From Campylobacterales bacterium (lineage in GTDB: Bacteria; Campylobacterota; Campylobacteria; Campylobacterales; QNZT01), in NCBI GenBank assembly GCA_027023405.1, contig JALVVN010000040.1, forward strand, positions 34,809-79,288: DNA of 44,480 nucleotides, in the 5' to 3' direction. Shown in pieces: positions 1 to 8,025 of this stretch. Every line of letters starts with the position of its first letter. Position 1 is the first letter of the stretch. The notes under the pieces are model-generated. The model was not told the DNA's origin, made no database searches, and saw only the letters and a program-made list of their open reading frames with translations. Position numbers and translations under genes: made by a program.

Positions 1-4
1 AGGG

Positions 5-829
5 TTAGGCAGTGGCATCCTCAAATTGAAGTTTAATCGCCTCTTGCAATGAAACAGTATCTAATCCATAGGACTTCGCAAGTTCTAGTGCATTTTGAAT
101 CTTTTGTTCCTGCTCTATGGCTTGTGTTGTCGTCACCGTTTTAACAACCTGAAGAATTTGTGAATAGACTTGGATATCTGCAGGAGCCTCTTCTGGATGG
201 TTCAAGTAGCGAATCGCATTACACATATTTTCATCAAAGTTCCACTCCTCAAAAACAATTGCCGTTACCTCTTCATTGCTAATTCCACAAAACTCCTTTT
301 CGAGTGCTTCAAGCTCCAAAAGAGTCATTGTTTTCTCTGCTTCAGCTGTGAATGCTTGTGTTGCCCCCTCCTCTTCAAGCAAGTTTGAGATGATGATTTT
401 ACCCATGTCCATTAAGAAGGATGTGAGAGAAAGGATATCAAGCTTACTACGATCTTTTTTCATCCAATTGACCGTCAATGAGTTTTGTGCCTCCGTCAGT
501 GCGATAAATCCTTTATCGTTGAGTCCGTAGGGTTTGATATTGAGATCGAGTTTTTTTTGCAAAAAAGATGAGAAGGCGAATCCTTTGACCGTATCCATCC
601 CAAAAATCGAAACAGCTTGTGTAATGCTTTTGACCTCACGACTAAAACCGTAAAGCGGGCTATTGGCGGCTTTGAGGATATTTGCCATCGTCATCGGATC
701 GGACTCGACTGCTTTGGCAAGCTCTCCGACCGAACCGTTTTCGTCGTTACAGATCGCCATTACTTTTGAAACGGTGTCATCAAGCGGAGGGAAGGATTTT
801 ACTTTTTCAACTATTGCATCTCTTGTCAT
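5..829 (-). CDS. HDOD domain signalling protein
   Basis: A 274-residue cytoplasmic protein made almost entirely of an HDOD domain. It opens with the usual 'FPPLDDTVSKVM' block, followed by the 'SDPMTMANILKAANSPLYG' segment and the 'SITQAVSIFGMDTVKGF' helix typical of the family. HDOD proteins are non-enzymatic relatives of HD phosphohydrolases that take part in signal transduction, often in motility and c-di-GMP contexts; the partner here cannot be read from sequence. No receiver, GGDEF or EAL domain is attached. The ATG at 829 has an AAGGAA ribosome site 6 nt upstream. A sigma-28-type promoter lies at 867-893, back to back with that of the next gene, which suggests a motility-linked role. 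The gene is complete: its TAA stop is at 5-7. Confidence 0.88.
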   Translation of the reverse strand: MTRDAIVEKVKSFPPLDDTVSKVMAICNDENGSVGELAKAVESDPMTMANILKAANSPLYGFSREVKSITQAVSIFGMDTVKGFAFSSFLQKKLDLNIKPYGLNDKGFIALTEAQNSLTVNWMKKDRSKLDILSLTSFLMDMGKIIISNLLEEEGATQAFTAEAEKTMTLLELEALEKEFCGISNEEVTAIVFEEWNFDENMCNAIRYLNHPEEAPADIQVYSQILQVVKTVTTTQAIEQEQKIQNALELAKSYGLDTVSLQEAIKLQFEDATA

Positions 830-866
830 GGTGGTTCCTTATGTGGAGTAATGTTATGTAGAGGTA

Positions 867-893
867 ATATCGGATCAAATAGACAAAAATTTA
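867..893 (-). promoter_or_regulatory. Sigma-28 (FliA)-type promoter for the HDOD gene
   Basis: On the minus strand TAAA (893-890) is followed after exactly 15 nt by TCCGATAT (874-867). This fits the FliA pattern TAAA-N15-GCCGATAA and the CGATWT -10 known in Campylobacterota. The predicted transcript start near 860 gives a leader of about 31 nt containing the ribosome site. The core is 10 of 12 consensus bases. No start site has been mapped, so this is a sequence prediction. Confidence 0.72.
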
Positions 894-921
894 GGTTTTC
901 GCCCTTAAGAGAATTACATAC

Positions 922-948
922 TAAAATATTTCACTTTTTATCCGATAT
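922..948 (+). promoter_or_regulatory. Sigma-28 (FliA)-type promoter for the subtilase lipoprotein
   Basis: TAAA (922-925), 15 nt, then TCCGATAT (941-948): the same architecture and the same -10 bases as the promoter on the opposite strand. The two -10 elements form the 10-bp inverted repeat 866-875/940-949. The predicted start near 955 leaves a 25-nt leader with an AGGAA ribosome site at 971-975. Confidence 0.72.
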
Positions 949-979
949 TGAAATAATTATTTTAAGATTTAGGAATTTT

Positions 980-2491
980 ATGCTTCGATATCTCTTTATC
1001 CTATTTTTCTCACTCCTATTCATTGGATGTGGATCCGACAAAGAAGGACCTACCAAAAGGGTGATCGCCTCACAAAATATCTATCGATCGGCACATAATG
1101 CACCCAAAGATCCGCTCTATGAAGATCAGTGGTATTTGCATGATCGATTTGGTATCGATATCGGTAATCTCTGGCAAAACTACCTAGGAGATGGAATCCG
1201 GCTCTCTGTTGTAGATGTCGGGATAGATATAACGCATGAAGATCTCAAAGGGAGCATCGATTTTGATGCTGCACACCGTTTTAGCGACAATAGCAACGAT
1301 CCCTCCCCCACAACCCAAGAGCTATATGATCCGCAAATTGATGCCAATCACGGCACTGCGGTGGCGGGTGTCATCGCTGCGGCACACAACGGTATAGGGA
1401 TGATGGGTATCGCACCCAATGTATCACTCATACCGCTTAATGTTTTTAGCCGAGCCACTGATCGTTCCTTTGTGAAAGCTATCTCTCTTGATGATGTGGA
1501 TATCTCATCCAATAGTTGGGGAGAGGATCTCTCAAGAGGATTTATTGACGATAGATTAGTTTTAGATGCCATCAATCAAACAATGAAGAAGAGTCCGACA
1601 ATCTATCTCTTCTCTAGTGGCAATGAAGCCTCCAATGCAGAGTTTAGCTCCCTGCTCACCAGTCGCTACACACTTGTCATCGGAGCAAGTACCAAAGGAG
1701 GTAGTATCGCTCCTTATAGCAATCGAGGGGCTAATCTTCTTTGCGTCGCGCCCGGAGGTGGAAATTTTGGACTTCTAACTACCGATCTAACGGGTGAAAA
1801 ATTTGGGTATGATACCAAGTGGCACCACTTAAATCTTCCAGAAAATTGTGCCTATAACTATACCGATAGTTTCAAAGGTACCTCAGCATCTACGGCTTTG
1901 GTCGCCGGTGTTGTTGCTTTGATGAAAGAGGCAAATCCCACACTCGACTATCGTGATGTTCGCTACATAATCGCGCACACTAGCCGACAAATCGATCCTA
2001 ACCATCCCTCTTGGATTGAAAATGACGAGGGGCTCTATTACAGTACTGCCTATGGATTTGGGCTGATCGATGCACAAAAGGCGGTTGAAGAAGCGAAGCA
2101 TTTTCGCCACTTGCCACCAATCATCAAAGCCCAAAAAGCACTCACCAAACTTAGTCTACCTATCTCTTCACAAACGCGTAACGGTGTAAGTCTCTCTTTT
2201 GAAATAGATCAAGATTTTGTCGTAGAGTATGCTGTTTTACATTTAGATGCTTCGTATAAACAGATCGGAGATTTAGATCTGCTATTGACATCTGCATCGG
2301 GAACGCAACTCCCGCTTTTGGAACATTCACCTCGTTTTGATACACCCTTGAAGCGTTGGGATTTTGGTGCGATCGGCTATATGGATGAATCTGCCAAAGG
2401 ATCATGGGAGCTTCGACTTATCACTCACAACCCACATCTACAAGGTCTTTTAAGAAGTGCCTCCCTCACTCTCTATGGGCATCAAAAGTAG
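980..2491 (+). CDS. Subtilisin/kexin-like S8 serine protease lipoprotein with P domain
   Basis: A 503-residue secreted endopeptidase. I start it at the ATG at 980 (AGGAA 4 nt upstream) because this places a lipoprotein signal at the N-terminus: hydrophobic stretch 4-16, then Gly16-Cys17. An upstream ATG at 851 would bury the signal and lies upstream of the promoter. The S8 triad is visible as Asp79 (SVVDVGID), His124 (DANHGTAVAG) and Ser302 (GTSAS), with the oxyanion Asn215 in SSGNEAS. Residues about 395-500 form a P/homoB domain (GDLDLLLTSASGTQ, GSWELRL, final SLTLYG), as in kexin and furin. It is probably anchored in the outer or inner membrane facing the periplasm or surface. The sigma-28-type promoter links it to flagellar gene expression. 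Its 3' end overlaps the next, oppositely oriented gene by 10 nt. Confidence 0.9.
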   Translation: MLRYLFILFFSLLFIGCGSDKEGPTKRVIASQNIYRSAHNAPKDPLYEDQWYLHDRFGIDIGNLWQNYLGDGIRLSVVDVGIDITHEDLKGSIDFDAAHRFSDNSNDPSPTTQELYDPQIDANHGTAVAGVIAAAHNGIGMMGIAPNVSLIPLNVFSRATDRSFVKAISLDDVDISSNSWGEDLSRGFIDDRLVLDAINQTMKKSPTIYLFSSGNEASNAEFSSLLTSRYTLVIGASTKGGSIAPYSNRGANLLCVAPGGGNFGLLTTDLTGEKFGYDTKWHHLNLPENCAYNYTDSFKGTSASTALVAGVVALMKEANPTLDYRDVRYIIAHTSRQIDPNHPSWIENDEGLYYSTAYGFGLIDAQKAVEEAKHFRHLPPIIKAQKALTKLSLPISSQTRNGVSLSFEIDQDFVVEYAVLHLDASYKQIGDLDLLLTSASGTQLPLLEHSPRFDTPLKRWDFGAIGYMDESAKGSWELRLITHNPHLQGLLRSASLTLYGHQK

Positions 2492-2499
2492 GTAGAGAG
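2469..2499. terminator. Convergent hairpin over two stop codons
   Basis: A 7-bp stem (CTCTCTA 2469-2475 with TAGAGAG 2493-2499) closes a 17-nt loop that holds the stop codons of both converging genes. There is no strong T-run, so termination efficiency is uncertain. Confidence 0.4.
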
Positions 2500-2745
2500 C
2501 TCATCGAGTGCCTTTTCGAGTGAGGGTCGATCTGCGTAGGTGAAACTGCTCACACTATGATCTTTTAAGTGCACAAAGATAGCATAGTGTACAATATCGA
2601 TCTTTTGATCATTTGCAATCTGCTCATCAATCCACTCGAGGCTGATTTGTGTCACTTCATCTCCATAGCCTGTTTTGATAATTGCAGCCGGATAGAGTCG
2701 GCTGATCTTATCCTTGTAAAAACTTTGACCTTGAATCTGAAACAT
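2482..2745 (-). CDS. Conserved-type small protein of unknown function
   Basis: An 87-residue soluble protein; I recognise no family. I start it at the ATG at 2745, which is preceded by CTAGGAGT with good spacing. The in-frame ATG at 2760 includes this ribosome site in its own codons, so it is unlikely. The sequence is acidic and mixed alpha/beta, with a central predicted beta strand (DIVHYAIFVHLKD) and a C-terminal helix (SLEKALDELSTYF). There is no signal peptide, membrane segment or cysteine cluster. It lies between two secreted-protein genes but on the other strand, and its end overlaps the subtilase gene tail to tail, so the two transcripts are antisense over about 10 nt. Confidence 0.6.
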   Translation of the reverse strand: MFQIQGQSFYKDKISRLYPAAIIKTGYGDEVTQISLEWIDEQIANDQKIDIVHYAIFVHLKDHSVSSFTYADRPSLEKALDELSTYF

Positions 2746-2785
2746 CGATACTCCTAGCATGTAAAACAGAGAGTTAGCACTCCTA

Positions 2786-2794
2786 TGTTACAAT
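2786..2794 (+). promoter_or_regulatory. Extended -10 promoter for the SGNH-hydrolase gene
   Basis: TGtTACAAT, an extended -10 (TG 2786-2787, TACAAT 2789-2794), sits 32 nt before the ATG at 2826. Campylobacterota RpoD promoters typically lack a -35 box, and none is seen here. A GAGG ribosome site follows. Confidence 0.45.
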
Positions 2795-2825
2795 AATTTA
2801 AAGAATTTATAAAAGAGGTTCAATA

Positions 2826-3773
2826 ATGATACAAAAATTCACTTTTTCCATCTTGGTTGCCCTAGCACTGTCCGCGTGCCAATCTAGCTCCGAGAAAACA
2901 GTTTCCAGTCTCAATTTACCACATAACTCAACCTCTAGCGATAACACTACGCAACTACCCATCGTACTTATAGGTCCCTCAACCGTTTATATCATCAGTG
3001 ATCTTGACAATGAACATCACGCAGATAATACACCATGTCAGCTTATCGGATGGGGTGATCTTCTCGCAGATGAAACGCTAAAAGGAGCCGATGTCTATAA
3101 TTTTGCAAGAGCCGGTAGTAGTGCGGGAAGCTATCTCAAATCACCGCAAGAGAGCAATGAAAACCCCCGACTTTACGGACCCAATCGCGATCACTATTGG
3201 GCAAAGGCAAAAGAGCAGATGCAAAAATTGGGACATGGTATTTTATTGATCCAATTTGGAGGCAATGATGCCCATCATTTAGAGAGACAATTTCCGTTAC
3301 GAGATACCAACGGTGACATTATCGACTACAACCATGACGGAAAACGCGATCTCAAAAGTGACAACGATGCAAGATGGCAACTCAAATATGACACTTTCGC
3401 AAAAAATCTCAAATTTTATATCGATGAAGCCAAGCAACTCAACTTTATACCAATCCTCATCACTTCACCCAATGCTCGTATGGTTCAAAACGGATCGATC
3501 CCAAATTCACGAGGAGATTACCCTAAAATCATGAAGCAACTTGCTCAAAAAGAGGGGATCGAAGTACTCGATCTACACCAAAAAACTCTTGATGAATACA
3601 ACAATCTTCATACCAATCAACAACTTAACCAACTCTTTCCACCCTGCTATCGAACCAATAACTCAAGAGATTTTATCCATTTTGAGAAAAAAGGCGCACA
3701 ACAAGTTGTAAAGTGGATTAAAGAACTATCTTGCAAGAATCCTCAAAGCAGGATCTGTAAAGAGTTTCGATAA
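2826..3773 (+). CDS. SGNH/GDSL-hydrolase lipoprotein (rhamnogalacturonan acetylesterase-like)
   Basis: A 315-residue lipoprotein: signal 1-17 with lipobox LSAC (Cys18). The SGNH blocks are in order: block I GPSTVY with nucleophile Ser52, block II around FARAGSSAGSYL (94-104), block III FGGNDAH with Asn147, and block V DFIHF with Asp282 and His285. The GPST form of block I and the RAGSSAGS block resemble rhamnogalacturonan acetylesterase-type esterases, so it is likely a deacylase acting on an envelope or environmental polysaccharide; the substrate is not known. Between blocks III and V lie two consecutive DxNxD loops (residues 160-171 and 167-179) that resemble EF-hand/dockerin calcium loops. 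Its stop codon lies in a hairpin shared with the converging gene. Confidence 0.82.
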   Translation: MIQKFTFSILVALALSACQSSSEKTVSSLNLPHNSTSSDNTTQLPIVLIGPSTVYIISDLDNEHHADNTPCQLIGWGDLLADETLKGADVYNFARAGSSAGSYLKSPQESNENPRLYGPNRDHYWAKAKEQMQKLGHGILLIQFGGNDAHHLERQFPLRDTNGDIIDYNHDGKRDLKSDNDARWQLKYDTFAKNLKFYIDEAKQLNFIPILITSPNARMVQNGSIPNSRGDYPKIMKQLAQKEGIEVLDLHQKTLDEYNNLHTNQQLNQLFPPCYRTNNSRDFIHFEKKGAQQVVKWIKELSCKNPQSRICKEFR

Positions 3774-3781
3774 CTCTTTAC
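3757..3781. terminator. Bidirectional hairpin terminator at a convergent junction
   Basis: A perfect 10-bp stem (GTAAAGAGTT 3757-3766, AACTCTTTAC 3772-3781) with a 5-nt loop. It spans the TAA of the SGNH gene (3771-3773) and the TAA of the minus-strand DUF4332 gene (3778-3780), so it can act on both transcripts. Confidence 0.65.
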
Positions 3782-4578
3782 GCTTGGAGTGAAGCGATCC
3801 AATCCTTGATCTCATCGACACTTGGAATTTCCAAATTGTTACTATTGGGATATTTATCATAATATTCTTTGAGTTGGGCATAGAGATGATAGGCATCCGC
3901 TTTTCGAAGATCTGCACGATTCTCAACACCGATTGCATAAAGCACTTCCGAAAACTCGCCACTAATCCCTTTAACTCTCATCAGATCCGCCATCGAAGCC
4001 CATGAACGAATCGTATCAAAATCGATATCAAGTTTCTGCGAAATCTTTTTCGTCGCCTTATCATCTCGTAGAAACTTCTCTGCCAAATAACAGCTATTAA
4101 AGACTCCTCTCTTTTTTAAACGCAGTGCAAAACCGGGACCGATTCCCTGAACCTCTTCAAGTTCATAGCACTCCGCATCTTTGTTACTAGAGTTCGCAGA
4201 TGCTGAGAGTAGTGCCTGTTTATGATCGTGCTCTTTTATCTCTACTTCTTCCAAACTTGCTTCCGGTTCCTCCGTGCTAGATATCTTTTCCTCACTTGTT
4301 TTCTCTAGTTCCGGCTTTGTTGAAATCTCTTGTTCTTCTAAAAGTCGATGTTTTCGTACCCAAAAATCTTTTTGGCTTTTCAATTTCTCTTCATAATCAC
4401 TGCGAAGCGTCTCGAGCTCCTCTTGACATTTTGCATCCTTCTCTTGTAACGCCTCTTTCAGTTTTTTATTTTCCTCAAGGCTGTGTTTATCTTTACCTCG
4501 CAACAACCAACCGATAATCCCACCAATTAGTCCGGCAAGCATCAAGCATGCAACGATCTCTGCTAAAATATATCCCAT
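3778..4578 (-). CDS. Membrane-anchored coiled-coil protein with DUF4332 helix-hairpin-helix domain
   Basis: 266 residues: one N-terminal membrane helix (about 5-27), a charged Glu/Lys-rich coiled coil (about 30-115), and a C-terminal DUF4332-type region. That region contains helix-hairpin-helix repeats, LEEVQGIGPGFALRLKKRGV (140-159) and DLMRVKGISGEFSEVLYAIGV (about 198-218). Such HhH repeats in other proteins bind DNA or proteins; whether this one binds DNA is not known, and the membrane anchor would hold it at the cytoplasmic face. Its ATG overlaps the stop of the upstream OmpA-type gene as TAATG, so translation is coupled and the two products probably work together, perhaps as a trans-envelope pair. 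Single-helix topology is read from hydrophobicity only. Confidence 0.72.
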   Translation of the reverse strand: MGYILAEIVACLMLAGLIGGIIGWLLRGKDKHSLEENKKLKEALQEKDAKCQEELETLRSDYEEKLKSQKDFWVRKHRLLEEQEISTKPELEKTSEEKISSTEEPEASLEEVEIKEHDHKQALLSASANSSNKDAECYELEEVQGIGPGFALRLKKRGVFNSCYLAEKFLRDDKATKKISQKLDIDFDTIRSWASMADLMRVKGISGEFSEVLYAIGVENRADLRKADAYHLYAQLKEYYDKYPNSNNLEIPSVDEIKDWIASLQA

Positions 4579-6527
4579 TATTTCATCTCCTTTAATATAA
4601 TTTCTACTCTTCTGTTTTTTGCTCTTCCTGATGCTGTTTCATTATCGGCAATCGGATGAGTCTCTCCCAATCCTTCTGCTTTAAGACGCTTAGCATCGAC
4701 ACCTTGCCGTATGAAAAATGCTTTGAGTGTCTCTGCCTTTTGACGGCTGATCTCAAGATTTTTCTCTTTTGTACCGATAGAATCGGTATATCCCTTGATA
4801 GTGACCTCTGTATTTGGACACAACTTTAAAAGTTTTGCAATCCTTTTTGCAATCTTCTGACTCGCTCGTTCAATTCCTTTGCGATTGAGCGTAAAATAAA
4901 TTTTCTCTTCAGAAAGGATACGATTAATAATATTTTGACATCGTACAAGGTGCTTTGCCGTCATTGGTGGAACACTTTTTTCTTGAAAGTCTTGTGTTTT
5001 ATCTCCCATCTCTTGAGTCTTATCTTTCACATTTTCCAGAGACTGCTTTTTCACCTTGGAACCCTCGACTTTTATTCGATATGCCTCGTAATCTTCTTGA
5101 ATCTTTTTTAATTCATCAGCGCTAACAATATGAAATTCGATGCGTCGATTGCGTGCTTTATGCTTAGCTGTGTCATTCGCAACAAGCGGTGAAGACTCAC
5201 CATATCCAAGCGCCACCACTTGGTCCGGCTTGATGCCCTTTTTGACTAAATATACTTTGACAGCATCGGCTCGTTTTTGACTCAATTTTAGATTATACCC
5301 TTCACTACCGTCTGAATCGGTGTGTCCGGCAATAACGAGATGGTTAAGATCGCAAGACGCAAAAACTTCTGCTAGTTTATTCAGTAGTGGATAGCTTTGA
5401 GATTTGATATGTGCCTTGTTGTAATCGAAATGTATCTTATGTGTTTTAAGTAAATGATTGATCTTTTCTTGACACTCTTTTTGACTCACATTGTTCATCT
5501 CTTTTTGTGCTACTTTGGGAGCCTCATTGTGTGCCTCTTTTTCGATCACTTTTGAAGCCTCTTTTTGAACCACTTTTTGAACCTCTCTTTGTACCTCTTT
5601 TTTCACAACTGGTTCACTTGTCTGATTCACTTCCTCTACATTACCTGTATGATGCGAGGCCATATCTTTTTTAGCTTCCGGCATCATTTCGGCAACAATT
5701 TTCGAGACATCAAGTGGTTTCATTTTGGGTGTTGCATGAAGCTGAGAAACGAGGTGATAGCCATGTGAGAATGTTTTGTCTATTGAACGCTCAATCCGAT
5801 CTTTTTGTGCATCACTCTCTACCTCTGCATGGAAAGTTAGATTGTGATCAAGTAAATGAAATTCACCGCTTTTTGTCTCTTTGAGCACATCCAATGCAGA
5901 CTTGAGATCTTCAACTGACACTTTCCCAATATCAGTACCTATCGTCAATTCATTGTTGACTTTCACATCACCAAACTGCTGTTTGGCATATGCGACTAAC
6001 GCTTCTGAACTCTTGAGATTGGGTACGATGCCTTTTAGATAGATAGTACCTCGTTTATCTTTGACGACATCGATTCGACTTGGCATTGTTACCACATGTT
6101 GAATCGGTTTGGGTTCTGTATGCTTCTCTTTTGAGTGGGTTATCTCTTTGGTGACATTCTCCTCTTTGGGATGCACTTTTTCAATCAAACTCTCTTTGAG
6201 TTTCGCCATTTTCGGCGTATCAGAGAGGGGCATTACCTTTGCATGGTTGATAACCTTAAAAACACCTTTGTCTAAAAGTGCCAACCTCCTTGCATCTTGA
6301 ATCGCTTCCGAACTAGGCGCATTCCCCTCCAGTATAAGCTCTCTCGTCGCAGTTAATCCCTCTCCTTTGAGCTTCACTTTTGCCCATGATGCACCATTGT
6401 CATCAAGACGATGTTGCACATCTGCTAAAATATGTTGACGAATATGATCCACCTTGTCTAAAAAACAAAAATAGGATATCGCTCCTAATAATCCTATGCC
6501 AAACAACAGTAACAACACCTTTTTCAT
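4578..6527 (-). CDS. Envelope protein with N-terminal BON-like region and two tandem OmpA domains
   Basis: 649 residues with an N-terminal hydrophobic segment (4-22) that acts as signal or anchor. Residues about 30-100 and 155-265 look like BON-type alpha/beta repeats (for example RGTIYLKGIVPN). A Lys/Glu/Val-rich linker with VQKE-type repeats runs from about 307 to 350. Two complete OmpA C-terminal peptidoglycan-binding domains follow: 355-468 (HFDYN, AGHTDSDGSEGYNLKLSQKRA, ARNRRIEF) and 530-648 (YFTLNRKG, IKGYTDSIGT, AKNRRVEI), joined by a charged helix (470-520). OmpA domains bind diaminopimelate-containing peptidoglycan; two in one chain is unusual. Upstream on the minus strand is a TATAAT-type -10 near 6563-6568 and an AAAGG ribosome site. 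Confidence 0.85.
   Translation of the reverse strand: MKKVLLLLFGIGLLGAISYFCFLDKVDHIRQHILADVQHRLDDNGASWAKVKLKGEGLTATRELILEGNAPSSEAIQDARRLALLDKGVFKVINHAKVMPLSDTPKMAKLKESLIEKVHPKEENVTKEITHSKEKHTEPKPIQHVVTMPSRIDVVKDKRGTIYLKGIVPNLKSSEALVAYAKQQFGDVKVNNELTIGTDIGKVSVEDLKSALDVLKETKSGEFHLLDHNLTFHAEVESDAQKDRIERSIDKTFSHGYHLVSQLHATPKMKPLDVSKIVAEMMPEAKKDMASHHTGNVEEVNQTSEPVVKKEVQREVQKVVQKEASKVIEKEAHNEAPKVAQKEMNNVSQKECQEKINHLLKTHKIHFDYNKAHIKSQSYPLLNKLAEVFASCDLNHLVIAGHTDSDGSEGYNLKLSQKRADAVKVYLVKKGIKPDQVVALGYGESSPLVANDTAKHKARNRRIEFHIVSADELKKIQEDYEAYRIKVEGSKVKKQSLENVKDKTQEMGDKTQDFQEKSVPPMTAKHLVRCQNIINRILSEEKIYFTLNRKGIERASQKIAKRIAKLLKLCPNTEVTIKGYTDSIGTKEKNLEISRQKAETLKAFFIRQGVDAKRLKAEGLGETHPIADNETASGRAKNRRVEIILKEMK
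5478..5609 (-). repeat. Degenerate VQKE-type linker repeat
   Basis: This stretch encodes residues 307-350 of the tandem-OmpA protein, where short units such as VVKKE, VQREV, VQKEA, IEKEA and AQKEM repeat. It is probably an extended or coiled linker between the BON-like part and the first OmpA domain. Such low-complexity units can change in length between strains. Confidence 0.6.
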
Positions 6528-6647
6528 TCAAAAACCACCTTTATGTTAAAAATATGGTGAATATTATATAATAAATACTGTTTCCTAAGTGTTAAAAGTT
6601 TATTTTAATTAACTTAAAAAAATATTTTATATTTATTGAGGTATTTT

Positions 6648-7586
6648 GTGAAGAATAACATTATTTTCGGTCCTCTTAATTCTCGTAGGTTTGGACTCTC
6701 TTTGGGTATCGATCTCAGTCCCGATGAAAAAAGTTGCAATTTTGACTGTCTCTACTGTGAATTGAGCGTTGCTCCTCTTTCCGACACAATCTCAAATCCA
6801 CCGATGATCACTGCCGTCATTCAGGCACTTCAAGAGGCACTCATCCAACATCCCGATATCGATGTCATTACCCTTACCGCCAACGGTGAACCGACACTCT
6901 ACCCGGAGCTCAAGACACTTGTTAGAGAAATCAATCAAATCAAACTGGATAAAAAGCTTCTCATTCTCAGCAATGCTTCAACGATTACCGATCCGAAAGT
7001 ACGAGAGGCGTTGCAAGAGATCGATATTGTCAAACTTTCACTCGATTGCGCAACCCCAACCTGCTTCAAAAAGATCGATCGCCCTCTCAAAAATATCGAT
7101 CTTGAGAAGATCATCGAGTGCATGAAACTGTTTCGAACAGAGTTCAAAGGGGATCTGATCATTGAAATTCTTATTGTCAAAGGGATTAATGACACCCTTG
7201 AAGAGATGCAAAAACTCAATGAGGTATTACAAACCGTTCAACCCGATAGAATCGATCTGGGTACAATCGAGAGACCGCCGGCATATCGTGTAGAGGGAGT
7301 CAGTGAAGAGAGATTGAGAGAGCTCAGCCAAGCTTTTGAGAATCTTCCGATACATATTATGCATCAGCATCCACCCAAAACCAAACTCGACTTTAACGAG
7401 GATGAGCTACTCAATCTGATCGCTATGCGTCCGCAAAGTCAAAATGATGTGGAAGTGCTCTTTAGCCCCCAAAGCCAATCCTCACTCAAAGCACTTCTCC
7501 AACAAGATCGCATCACTACGACAAAGATCGCGGGGGTGACTTTTTATCAATCCAAAGAGACCAAACAAAAACGCAAGGAGCCTTAA
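6648..7586 (+). CDS. Radical SAM protein (UPF0026/wybutosine-like Fe-S oxidoreductase)
   Basis: A 312-residue radical SAM enzyme. The 4Fe-4S/SAM motif is Cys30-x3-Cys34-x2-Cys37 (SCNFDCLYCE). The following TLTANGEPTLYPEL block is the SAM-binding GGE-like motif (here NGE), and LSNAST and VKLSLDC are later barrel strands. The start is the GTG at 6648, because GAGGT at 6638-6642 lies 5 nt upstream; a TTG at 6636 overlaps that ribosome site. The C-terminal region (about 230-300) is a winged-helix-like extension seen in this family. The reaction is not established for this subfamily. The stop codon directly abuts the ATG of hemJ, so a role connected with heme or a shared operon is possible but not shown. 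Confidence 0.85.
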   Translation: MKNNIIFGPLNSRRFGLSLGIDLSPDEKSCNFDCLYCELSVAPLSDTISNPPMITAVIQALQEALIQHPDIDVITLTANGEPTLYPELKTLVREINQIKLDKKLLILSNASTITDPKVREALQEIDIVKLSLDCATPTCFKKIDRPLKNIDLEKIIECMKLFRTEFKGDLIIEILIVKGINDTLEEMQKLNEVLQTVQPDRIDLGTIERPPAYRVEGVSEERLRELSQAFENLPIHIMHQHPPKTKLDFNEDELLNLIAMRPQSQNDVEVLFSPQSQSSLKALLQQDRITTTKIAGVTFYQSKETKQKRKEP

Positions 7587-8024
7587 ATGACCTATTATAG
7601 TTGGATCTTAGCTTTTCATGTCATGAGTGTAATCTCATGGATGGCGATGCTCTTCTATCTGCCCAGACTCTTTATCTATCATGTCGAGTATGCCGATAAC
7701 GGTAGCGCCTTTACAGATGTGATCAAAATTCAAGAGGAGAAGCTCTGGCGTATCATCGGACAACCGGCGATGATCGCTAGCCTGCTTTCGGGGCTATTGA
7801 TGATCTTTCTCAACCCCGCCCTATTTCATAGCGGTATCTGGCTCCACATCAAGCTTACTGCCGTTACACTCCTGATTCTCTACCATCTCTCACTCAACCA
7901 CTACCGCAAACAGTTAGCCCAAGGAAGTTGCACCAAGAGTGGAAAGTTTTTTCGCTTTTATAACGAAGTACCGACCTTACTCATGATCGTGATCGTTATT
8001 ATGGTTGTAGTAAGGCCTGTTTAA
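7587..8024 (+). CDS. hemJ: Protoporphyrinogen IX oxidase HemJ
   Basis: A 145-residue inner-membrane protein of the HemJ (formerly UPF0093) family, which oxidises protoporphyrinogen IX to protoporphyrin IX in heme synthesis in bacteria lacking HemG/HemY. Four membrane helices are visible. Family signatures are all present: the first helix with the conserved His11 (FHVMSVISWMAMLFYLPRLF), the WLHIKL block, and the C-terminal NEVPTLLMIVIVIMVVVRP stretch. Length is normal for the family. It starts directly at the stop of the radical SAM gene (TAA then ATG) and is followed after one base by another membrane-protein gene, so the three form one operon. Confidence 0.93.
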   Translation: MTYYSWILAFHVMSVISWMAMLFYLPRLFIYHVEYADNGSAFTDVIKIQEEKLWRIIGQPAMIASLLSGLLMIFLNPALFHSGIWLHIKLTAVTLLILYHLSLNHYRKQLAQGSCTKSGKFFRFYNEVPTLLMIVIVIMVVVRPV

Positions 8025-8025
8025 C

